From assembly GCA_964534945.1 (NCBI GenBank), contig CAZHSB010000033.1, positions 1-19,169 of the forward strand: a stretch of 19,169 bases of DNA, written 5' to 3'. Made by a program: the position numbers and the translations under genes. This document shows positions 1-6,240 of this stretch, piece by piece. The DNA is from CAZHFA01 sp964534945 (GTDB lineage Bacteria > Bdellovibrionota_C > UBA2361 > CAKMMH01). How positions within the stretch are numbered: the stretch's first letter is position 1; the number at the start of each line of letters is the position of its first letter. The notes under the pieces were generated by a model that saw only the letters and a list, made by a program, of their open reading frames with translations, had not been told where the DNA came from and made no database searches.

Positions 1-1
1 A

Positions 2-1594
2 AAAGATGAAGCAGGAACTGGGTATTTAACAGGCGTAAGTCAAGTTTCTTTAGGATATTATCATACCTGTGCGGTAACGACAGGCGGAGCGCTCTATTGT
101 TGGGGTGATAATGATTCTGGTCAATTAGGAAATGGTTTAGCATGGTATGAATTGCCACAAGAAATATATGATGGTTCTGGAATAGCGCCATGTACACTTC
201 AATGTTGCGCAAATGGTTATTATACGGCGATTGGAAACACATGTACAAATGGTCTTGGATTATGTGCAACTGATGGCAATATGTCTTGTAAGGGAGCAGG
301 AGTAACGGGAGCTGTAATTTGTGATGCTGTGGAAGGGTCTGCAGGAGATGAACTTTGTAATGGATATGATGATGATTGTGATGGAGAAGTTGATGAAGGA
401 GAAGTCTGTGGAACAAATACTCCAACAAATACGTTTACCGAGACTTATACACCAAGCAATACATTTACGAAAACTTACACGCCAAGTAACACTTTCACAA
501 AGACGTATACGCCAAGCAACACATTTACAAAGACGTATACGCCAAGCAACACATTCACAAAGACGTATACACCGAGCAACACTTTTACTGAGACATATAC
601 GCCGTCGAATACGTTTACCGAAACGTATACGCCAAGTAATACTTTTACTGAGACGTACACACCAAGTAATACATTTACCAAGACGTATACTCGAAGCAAC
701 ACTTTTACGAAGACCTATACGCCATCGAATACAGTGACAGGAACTTATATACCGTTGAGTACATCGACAGAAACGTATACGCCAAGCAATACGAAGACCT
801 ATACGCCATCAAATACATTTACTGAGACGTACACACCATCGAATACATCGACAGAAACGTATACGCCAAGTAATACTTTTACTGAGACGTATACACCAAG
901 TAATACATTTACCAAGACGTATACTCGAAGCAACACTTTTACGAAGACCTATACTCCATCAAATACATTTACCAAGACGTACACGTCGTCTAATACCTTT
1001 ACGAAAACGTATACACCAAGCAACACCTTTACGAAAACTTATACACCATCGAATACATCGACAAAAACCCATACGCCAAGCAACACATTTACGAAAACTT
1101 ATACTCGATCGCGTACGTTTACAAAGACATATACCCCATCAAGCACAGTGACAGGAACTTATACGCCATCGAATACATCGACTGAAATGTATACGCCAAG
1201 TAATACTTTCACGTTAACTGCGACTCCATTAGTAGGATTAAGGATTGTTTCACCGATGACGATTCTAAAAACTTATGAAATTGATAAAAAGACAAAAAAT
1301 CATTTAAGAATTAAATTAGAAAAATTTGTTGGTGCTTCGTTAGAAAGTGAAACGGTAGCAGATCCTAAAGCAAGTTATAAATATATAGTTCATATAAGGA
1401 AATTAAAAAGACAAGGGGAGAAAGATGAAAATTATAGACTTGGAAGAAAAAAATTATCAATAAAGAAAACAAATTTTCGTACATTTAAAAACTTAGATAA
1501 AGGGATTTATTCTATAAGGTACCAAGTTGTTATAAGCAAGAAAAATATTACTAAAAAAACTAAATGGACAGGAAAAAACTTAGTGTTTTTTTAG
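2..1594 (+). CDS. RCC1/MopE-motif Thr-rich repeat surface protein, 5'-truncated by the window edge
   Basis: The frame is open from the first bases to the TAG at 1592, giving 530 visible residues; the true start lies upstream, and a TTG at 152 is only an internal codon. The N-terminal part reads as an RCC1-type beta-propeller repeat (HTCAV, then LYCWGDNDSGQLGNG, about residues 21-45). A Cys-containing stretch follows, then a MopE-like Asp-rich motif ELCNGYDDDCDGEVDEG (nt about 350-403), a family of putative metal-binding repeats common in Myxococcota-type surface proteins. Residues about 148-405 are 26 decapeptides of the form TYTPSNTFTK/E, probably an extended stalk. The last 125 residues are Lys-rich and of mixed hydrophobicity and look like a separate folded domain. 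No LPXTG-type or C-terminal membrane anchor is visible. A secreted or cell-surface location is inferred from the domain types; the signal peptide would be outside the window. The partner or substrate is unknown. Confidence 0.85.
   Translation, partial: KDEAGTGYLTGVSQVSLGYYHTCAVTTGGALYCWGDNDSGQLGNGLAWYELPQEIYDGSGIAPCTLQCCANGYYTAIGNTCTNGLGLCATDGNMSCKGAGVTGAVICDAVEGSAGDELCNGYDDDCDGEVDEGEVCGTNTPTNTFTETYTPSNTFTKTYTPSNTFTKTYTPSNTFTKTYTPSNTFTKTYTPSNTFTETYTPSNTFTETYTPSNTFTETYTPSNTFTKTYTRSNTFTKTYTPSNTVTGTYIPLSTSTETYTPSNTKTYTPSNTFTETYTPSNTSTETYTPSNTFTETYTPSNTFTKTYTRSNTFTKTYTPSNTFTKTYTSSNTFTKTYTPSNTFTKTYTPSNTSTKTHTPSNTFTKTYTRSRTFTKTYTPSSTVTGTYTPSNTSTEMYTPSNTFTLTATPLVGLRIVSPMTILKTYEIDKKTKNHLRIKLEKFVGASLESETVADPKASYKYIVHIRKLKRQGEKDENYRLGRKKLSIKKTNFRTFKNLDKGIYSIRYQVVISKKNITKKTKWTGKNLVFF
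443..1216 (+). repeat. In-frame 30-bp tandem repeat encoding 26 Thr-rich decapeptides
   Basis: Twenty-six consecutive units of TYTPSNTFT(K/E) are encoded; one (near 779-802) is two codons short. Variants include TYTRSNTFTK, TYTSSNTFTK, TYTPSNTVTG and THTPSNTFTK. Units differ mostly at synonymous third positions, so the peptide is better conserved than the DNA. A stretch of about 110 bp at 620-733 recurs at 854-967 with only a few substitutions, an offset of 234 bp, which indicates a more recent segmental duplication on top of the old repeat. The Thr/Ser density would suit O-glycosylation or an extended rod; that is inference. Confidence 0.95.
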
Positions 1595-1674
1595 AAAAAA
1601 TAAAAAACAACATCACCGAAAAAATCTTCTCAACTAGTCATTATTTAAAGAACGTCGCCTAATGGATGTTACGA

Positions 1675-2001
1675 CTAACGCAAGAAAGCTAATCGCTCTC
1701 TAATGTCATCAGTATCTGATTCATACATTCTAAGATTTTCTTGTAAAAACCTAGGGTCTAGATCTAATTGTAATGCAATCCATGCAAAACTAAAAGGAAT
1801 CTTTGGGGTAAGCTCGCTAAAGATCCATTGTCTTGCGCTCCTTACGATATGTCGTTCACAACGTGCAGAACCGAAAGCATCACAAATCGCCCTTGATAAA
1901 ATAGCAGCTAACAAATTCCTCTCTGGCTTTATAGCTGACTGAACATCTTGAGAATCTTGATACTCAGAAGAAAAATAACTGATAGTAGATAAATTACTCA
2001 T
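1675..2001 (-). CDS. Small conserved-looking protein of unknown function
   Basis: A 108-residue acidic to neutral protein with no signal peptide or membrane segment. The start is supported by GGAG seven bases before the ATG on the minus strand. The middle (RNLLAAILSRAICDAFG), the ARQWIFS segment and the ending FAWIALQLDLDPRFLQENLR resemble a family of short deltaproteobacterial proteins of unknown role that I recall having the pattern: helical Leu-rich start, Trp-Ile-hydrophobic helix, then a FSFxxxCxxLxLDPxxLRxxL helix. The C-terminal part may be a helix-turn-helix-like three-helix unit. It is transcribed toward the surface-protein gene, whose 3' end converges on it 80 bp away. Its codon use is less A/T-biased than that of its neighbours, a possible sign of a different history. 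The family resemblance is from memory and unverified. Confidence 0.7.
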   Translation of the reverse strand: MSNLSTISYFSSEYQDSQDVQSAIKPERNLLAAILSRAICDAFGSARCERHIVRSARQWIFSELTPKIPFSFAWIALQLDLDPRFLQENLRMYESDTDDIRERLAFLR

Positions 2002-2650
2002 ACGATATCTCCGATATGAGGTTAATAGTTCTTTTCAACAAATCTTTTAAAAGATTCATCTTAAGCAAAAAATAAAACTAAAAGTGACAACATTTACATC
2101 GCAACGGAAAACCCAACAACCCAAACCAAATTCTTAATAATCTAAAGATGCTAATTAAATTAACAAAGCGAAAATACTAAATAAATTTATATTTTTACAA
2201 ATACCCAAATAATTGACGATGTAATTGTTACTTTAAGCAAACTAAACTAACATGAAACTTTTATAATTTTATTCTAAAATAGTCAACAAACATTTGTAAT
2301 ATTTTTAAATTATTAGAAAAAAAGCTTCAAGCTGATTAAAGCAAGATTTTATTCGAAAAAAATATATAATATTTTCAGATAGTTGCATCTTGTGAAGTTT
2401 TTCTTTAAAAACAATATTTTAGAACCATGTTTTATAAAACTATTACGAAAGTTTTCATTTCTAATTTAAGAATTTTCAATTTCTTCTTTTTGAATTCATA
2501 AATAATTTTGATTAGTTGTTAAATTTTTTCATTTAAAATTTTTTCTTTAAACGTTTTACTTTTCTTATAAATTTTTATATACTCACACTCACGTTTTTTC
2601 ACTTACGATTTTTATATCGACAAGATTTTTATATTTGAGGGGAATTTTTA
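2002..2650. other. Long A+T-rich intergenic region with one promoter
   Basis: Roughly 650 bp without a credible ORF on either strand. The region separates two divergently transcribed genes, so both promoters must lie here. I can support only the rightward one (2555-2583). There is an 11-bp palindrome AGCTTCAAGCT at 2323-2333 and a direct repeat GATTTTTATAT at 2607-2617 and 2624-2634 just before the RRM-bS18 ribosome binding site. No tRNA or structured RNA was recognised. Confidence 0.6.
2555..2583 (+). promoter_or_regulatory. Sigma-70-type promoter of the RRM-bS18 gene
   Basis: TTTACT at 2555-2560 and TATACT at 2578-2583 are separated by exactly 17 bp. The predicted transcript would start near 2590 and give a leader of about 60 nt ending in the Shine-Dalgarno GAGGGG (2637-2642), eight bases before the ATG. 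The leader contains the GATTTTTATAT direct repeat. Confidence 0.55.
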
Positions 2651-3187
2651 ATGAAAAATAAGCTGTTTATTAGCAATTTAGATTTTAGTATAGACCAAGA
2701 ACAATTAGAAAATATTTTTAATGAAGTTGGCAATTTTACAAGCATTGTTATCGCTGTAGATAAAGAGTCTAGGCGTTCGAGAGGATTCGCTTTTGTTGAA
2801 ATGAAAGATGATGAAAGTGCAGACAAGGCAGTAGAGGTATTAAATAATAGAGAGATTAATGGTCGTCCAATGAAAGTTAGTTACGATCGTGGTAAAAATC
2901 AAGATTCTTCAAAAGCAGGAGAGAAAACTCCTCAGCAGAGGCCAGAGCAATTACCTCCAATTCAAAGAATGCAACTTTTTAAGAAAAGAAAAAAATTAGA
3001 TCCATTTATAGAAGATCCAACTCTTACTGTTGACTATAGAGATGTTATTTTATTGTCAAAGTTTGTTAGTGAAAAGGGGAAAATCCTTTCAAGGAAACTA
3101 ACAGGCCTAACTGCCCACAACCAAAGAAAAGTTGCAAAAGCAATTAAGCGTTCTCAAAACCTTGGCTTGATGGCGTTTAATAAATAA
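2651..3187 (+). CDS. rpsR: RRM RNA-binding domain fused to 30S ribosomal protein bS18
   Basis: A 178-residue protein made of two well-known RNA-binding parts. Residues 3-80 are an RNA recognition motif: RNP2 LFISNL (5-10), RNP1 RGFAFVEM (44-51), and the closing GRPMKVSYDR. Residues 81-107 are a polar, Gln/Pro-rich linker. Residues 109-178 are a full-length bS18: basic KKRKK, then VDYRDVILLSKFVSEKGKI, then SRKLTGLTAHNQRK and AIKRSQNLGLMAF, matching the family's TG-x-x-A-x-x-QRxLAxAIKRARxxGLLPF signature. The zinc-binding cysteines found in some bS18 proteins are absent. bS18 sits on the 30S platform beside bS6; the RRM could add an RNA contact or an autoregulatory function (inference). The usual rpsF-ssb-rpsR-rplI neighbours are absent on both sides. 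GAGGGG eight bases upstream fixes the start, so the RRM is clearly within the translated frame. Whether this is the cell's only bS18 or an extra copy cannot be seen here. Confidence 0.93.
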   Translation: MKNKLFISNLDFSIDQEQLENIFNEVGNFTSIVIAVDKESRRSRGFAFVEMKDDESADKAVEVLNNREINGRPMKVSYDRGKNQDSSKAGEKTPQQRPEQLPPIQRMQLFKKRKKLDPFIEDPTLTVDYRDVILLSKFVSEKGKILSRKLTGLTAHNQRKVAKAIKRSQNLGLMAFNK

Positions 3188-3259
3188 TTTTTTGGTAAAT
3201 TCAAATCTTTTGTTTTTTGTGATTCTTATATGAAGATACGCTACGTGTGTATTCAAGAG

Positions 3260-5719
3260 TTATAAGTTAAAAAGAGTTTCTTCTTTTACAGTGCGGTAAT
3301 CTTCTAGTTTACAACCTGTTAGATAAAAAAAGGCATCTTTTGGTTTTATAGAAGCTTCATTGAAGAAAAGTGTTTTAAATCTTAAAAGATTATTAGAAGC
3401 TTCCAAAAGTTCCAAAAATTTTTCAATTGGAATTTGAGATGTCTTTTTGTTCTGAGTTTTCGAAATTAAAGTATCTTGCCAATTTTCATTTATCTTTAAA
3501 TCGGATTTGAATCCAGTTACTACATAAGTTATAGCTTTAATGCGACTTTGAATTGATGGAGTTTTCGAAGTAATTTTTTCAACATTTAATATGTCTAAAT
3601 CGTTTGGAAGCTGATTATTTAATATTTCTAAAATATCATTTTCCATAAAGTCGCTTGATAATTTTAAATCGAGAAGTTCTGAGTAACTTTCAATTCCTAA
3701 TTGAAGTGGGGGGCCAAATCTAAAATTAATCCTTGGTGTAAAGCCTTTTGTATAAATAAGAGGGAGGTTCGTGCGTCTTAACGCTCTAATAAAAACATTC
3801 ATTATTTCTAGATACGAAAGGAGCCTAAAAGAATTTGCCTTTTTATATTTTAACCTATAATCATATTCTAAAGTTGCGTCTTTTTTAATTATTGACTTAA
3901 TTGGGGTTTGAAAATTTGATGGCAATTTAAAATCAATATTTTTCTTTAATATATTTTTTATACTGAAGTTTTTACAAATTCCGCAATCATTACATTTGTT
4001 ATTTTTACAATCTAATGTTAGTTTTTCTTCCTTTGCTTTTTTATATTCATCGCTTAAAAACTTTTCATCAAGCCCTGTATCAATAATTTTCCAAGGAAGT
4101 GATTCACAATCACTTCTTTTTCTTAAATAATATTCTAAAGAAATATCACACTTTTTTAGGGCTTCTTCCCAAATATTTTTATTTATAAATTCTTTCGCAA
4201 TTTCTCCCTTTGGATAATTTTTAAAAACTTCTAGGAAAAGGTTTGTAAGATTATTATCTCCTCTTGCGATAAGTCCTTCTAAAGATGACGCGAATGCTTT
4301 ATTAAAACGATAATCAATATGATTTTTTCTAAGATTACTAAACAGTAATTCTTGTCTTCTAAAAGTTTCTTCTTCACTTATTTGCAAGGCTCTTTCAAAT
4401 GGTGTATGCGATTTTGGAATAAAAGTTGAAACGCTAATTACAATATGTTTTCCTTTAAATTGTTTTTTTATTTTTAGGGCAAGGTCAGAAATTTCCAAAA
4501 TGTCTTCATCTGTTTCAAAGGGAAGACCAATCATAAAATACATCTTTAAAGAATTCCATCCGAGTGAAAAAGCATTTTTGCAAGCTTCAAAGATTTGTTC
4601 TTCAGTAATTCCCTTGTTTATAATATTTCTTATTCTTTGAGAACCGCCTTCGGGAGCGATAGTAAAACTTTTTCTATTTGATTCTTGCACATGACTTAAA
4701 AATTCTTTTTGAAGTTTGTCAACTCTTGTAGATGGAAAAGAAATAGTTGTTTCGTTGTGTGGCGCTAAGCATGGTTTTAAAAGATCTAGGAGCTCAATAA
4801 TCTTAGAATAATCGGCTGTGCTTAATGATAATAGGCTAACCTCCTCGAACCCTGTATTTTTTATGGAAGAAATAATGTTTTCAAAGTTTTGTTGCAAACT
4901 TTTTTCTCTTAATGGTCTATATAAAAAACCTGCTTGGCAAAAGCGACAGCCTCGTGTACAGCCTCGTTGTATTTCGATTGCTAATCTATTGTGTACAATC
5001 TCACAAAACGGAATTATCGGATTATTAAATGAGGGAATGTTATCAAAGTTTTTTGCAATCTGTCTTTTTATTTTTGATTTTTCATTAAAAATTTTTGGCA
5101 CAAACACGCCATCTAGTTTGCTTATGGTTTTTAAAATTTTATTTTTGTTTGCATGATGTTTTTTTAAATTAGCTACAATCTCTAAAAGATTTATGTAAGT
5201 ATCTTCTGCATCTCCAATGAAAAAAACATCAATAAAATCGCTAAAGGGAAGGGGATTATAACAAAGAGGGCCTCCTGCAAAAATAAGGGGAAACTCTTCA
5301 GTCCTGTCTTTTGCTAGTAGTGGGATTTTTGACAAATCGAGTATTTCTAAAATTCCAAGAATTGACAACTCATATTGCAAACTAAATCCAATAATATCAA
5401 AATTTTTTAGTGGCGTTTTTGATTCCAAAGAAAACAATGGAATATTCTCGTCTCGCAAGATCTTTGAAAAATCACAATCTGGAAGATATGCTCTTTCTGC
5501 AAAAAAAGACGAATGATTATTTATCATTTGATAAAGAATTTGAAATCCTGTAAATGACATTCCTATTTCATATAATGAGGGGAAAGAAAGGCAAAAGTGA
5601 AGATCAATTTCTTGTAAATTTTTATGTACAGTTCCGATTTCTGTTCCTAAATATCTAGAGGGTTTTTGAACTTTCTGTAAAATGTTTGTTGTAATGTTAT
5701 CTAAAGAAAAGCTTTCCAT
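3260..5719 (-). CDS. B12-binding-type radical SAM protein fused to DUF2344 (TIGR03960/TIGR03936-like)
   Basis: An 819-residue protein. Residues about 1-230 form a B12-binding-like Rossmann region (FPSLYEIGMS near 47, EEFPLIFAGGPLCYNP near 141). The radical SAM core begins with the iron-sulfur triad CTRGCRFC (Cys254, Cys258, Cys261) and continues through TIAPEGGSQRIRN and LKMYFMIGLPFETDED. A second Cys cluster (Cys571, 576, 579, 582; CxxxxCxxCxxC) sits between the halves. From about 618 to the end is a DUF2344 domain (YRLKYKKANSFRLLSYLE, IYTKGFTPRINFRFGPPLQLG). In many bacteria the two parts are separate adjacent genes, and the fused form is one I associate with deltaproteobacterial groups. 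The substrate is not established to my knowledge; the family often neighbours ribosome or RNase genes, which suggests RNA or ribosome modification. No Shine-Dalgarno precedes the ATG; a TATAAT lies seven bases before it. Confidence 0.93.
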   Translation of the reverse strand: MESFSLDNITTNILQKVQKPSRYLGTEIGTVHKNLQEIDLHFCLSFPSLYEIGMSFTGFQILYQMINNHSSFFAERAYLPDCDFSKILRDENIPLFSLESKTPLKNFDIIGFSLQYELSILGILEILDLSKIPLLAKDRTEEFPLIFAGGPLCYNPLPFSDFIDVFFIGDAEDTYINLLEIVANLKKHHANKNKILKTISKLDGVFVPKIFNEKSKIKRQIAKNFDNIPSFNNPIIPFCEIVHNRLAIEIQRGCTRGCRFCQAGFLYRPLREKSLQQNFENIISSIKNTGFEEVSLLSLSTADYSKIIELLDLLKPCLAPHNETTISFPSTRVDKLQKEFLSHVQESNRKSFTIAPEGGSQRIRNIINKGITEEQIFEACKNAFSLGWNSLKMYFMIGLPFETDEDILEISDLALKIKKQFKGKHIVISVSTFIPKSHTPFERALQISEEETFRRQELLFSNLRKNHIDYRFNKAFASSLEGLIARGDNNLTNLFLEVFKNYPKGEIAKEFINKNIWEEALKKCDISLEYYLRKRSDCESLPWKIIDTGLDEKFLSDEYKKAKEEKLTLDCKNNKCNDCGICKNFSIKNILKKNIDFKLPSNFQTPIKSIIKKDATLEYDYRLKYKKANSFRLLSYLEIMNVFIRALRRTNLPLIYTKGFTPRINFRFGPPLQLGIESYSELLDLKLSSDFMENDILEILNNQLPNDLDILNVEKITSKTPSIQSRIKAITYVVTGFKSDLKINENWQDTLISKTQNKKTSQIPIEKFLELLEASNNLLRFKTLFFNEASIKPKDAFFYLTGCKLEDYRTVKEETLFNL

Positions 5720-5726
5720 TTCATTT

Positions 5727-5732
5727 ATTATA
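5727..5732 (-). promoter_or_regulatory. -10 box placed for a leaderless radical SAM transcript
   Basis: On the minus strand a perfect TATAAT ends seven bases before the ATG at 5719, so transcription would begin at or next to the start codon. No Shine-Dalgarno fits between them. The -35 region (17 bp upstream) is poor, only A/T. Confidence 0.5.
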
Positions 5733-5820
5733 AACGCAAAAACATAAAAATAAAATATATAATAAAAACAACAAGTTTTATAAAAAATTAAAAATATATA
5801 GAAAAATAATAGAAAAATGC

Positions 5821-5849
5821 TTGCATTATTGTTCTAGTTTTGATATAGA
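5821..5849 (+). promoter_or_regulatory. Possible promoter of the small membrane protein gene
   Basis: TTGCAT at 5821-5826 and TATAGA at 5844-5849 are 17 bp apart, placing a start near 5856 and a leader of about 65 nt. The -10 lies within the second copy of a direct repeat ATATAGAAAAATAAT (5796-5810 and 5843-5857), each copy being followed closely by a TGCTTG-type sequence. Confidence 0.4.
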
Positions 5850-5920
5850 AAAATAATCGAAGTTGCTTGTTGTTTTTGTTTGTTGTCTATATTTAGGTGG
5901 TTATTAAAAAGGAGTTTGAT

Positions 5921-6073
5921 ATGTTAGAGTTTTTAGAAATGTTATTAATCTTGTTATTAGCTTTATATATTGTAGTCTTATTAAGCAAAGAGCTTGGAGT
6001 AAATTTTAAATTTGTAAGCAAAGAAAAATTATATAAAAATAAAAAGCTGCTTATTTATCGATATAATGTTTAA
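5921..6073 (+). CDS. 50-residue single-pass membrane protein, unknown function
   Basis: ATG at 5921 follows AAAAAGGAG with a six-base gap, one of the best ribosome binding sites in the window, and the frame runs to TAA at 6071. The product begins MLEFLEMLLILLLALYIVVL, so residues about 7-21 form a hydrophobic transmembrane helix. The remaining 30 residues are basic (Lys-rich, net positive) and would face the cytoplasm by the positive-inside rule, giving an N-out, C-in topology. It lies alone between the divergent radical SAM gene and uvrD. Candidates include a small membrane-stress or regulatory protein, or a toxin of a type I system; nothing in the sequence chooses between them, and no antisense RNA promoter was identified. 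The case for coding rests on the Shine-Dalgarno and the ordered hydrophobic/basic composition. Confidence 0.6.
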   Translation: MLEFLEMLLILLLALYIVVLLSKELGVNFKFVSKEKLYKNKKLLIYRYNV

Positions 6074-6186
6074 AAGTAATATTTAAATAATGTGCTTTTT
6101 ATAAGTATAAGATTTTTTTAAAGTCCTGCTTGAAGCTTCATAAAATAAAAATTACGAATTAGCTATTTTAAAAAATTTATTAGTTG

Positions 6187-6207
6187 GTAAACTTTTTTGT
6201 AGTTTAC
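6187..6207 (+). promoter_or_regulatory. Hairpin in the uvrD leader
   Basis: GTAAACT (6187-6193) and AGTTTAC (6201-6207) form a perfect 7-bp stem with a 7-nt T-rich loop, 33 bases before the helicase start codon. It is not followed by a T-tract in the plus direction, so it is more likely an operator or mRNA structure than a terminator. It is short enough to arise by chance in such A+T-rich DNA. Confidence 0.3.
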
Positions 6208-6240
6208 AGAAAATATAAAAAATAAAAATGAGAGGTAATT

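Noticed and set aside
321..737. Arg/Leu-rich reading of 138 codons inside the decapeptide repeat, and a Val-rich minus-strand reading at 475-702
   Set aside because: Both are products of the 30-bp repeat read in the wrong frame or strand; they have no ribosome binding site and end where the repeat pattern changes.
1703..1942. 79-codon plus-strand ORF opposite the small protein at 1675-2001
   Set aside because: The minus-strand gene has the better ribosome binding site and a family-like helix pattern; the plus reading has neither.
2002..2650. Search for a tRNA, riboswitch or other structured RNA in the long gap
   Set aside because: No cloverleaf or conserved riboswitch core was seen; only short A+T palindromes.
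4818..5156. 112-codon plus-strand ORF inside the radical SAM gene
   Set aside because: Antisense shadow of a strongly supported coding region; no ribosome binding site and no recognisable features.
2323..6139. GCTTGAAGCTT shared by two intergenic regions (2323-2333 on the minus strand, 6129-6139 on the plus strand)
   Set aside because: Only two copies, self-palindromic around the AAGCTT core and short; not enough to call a regulatory motif.
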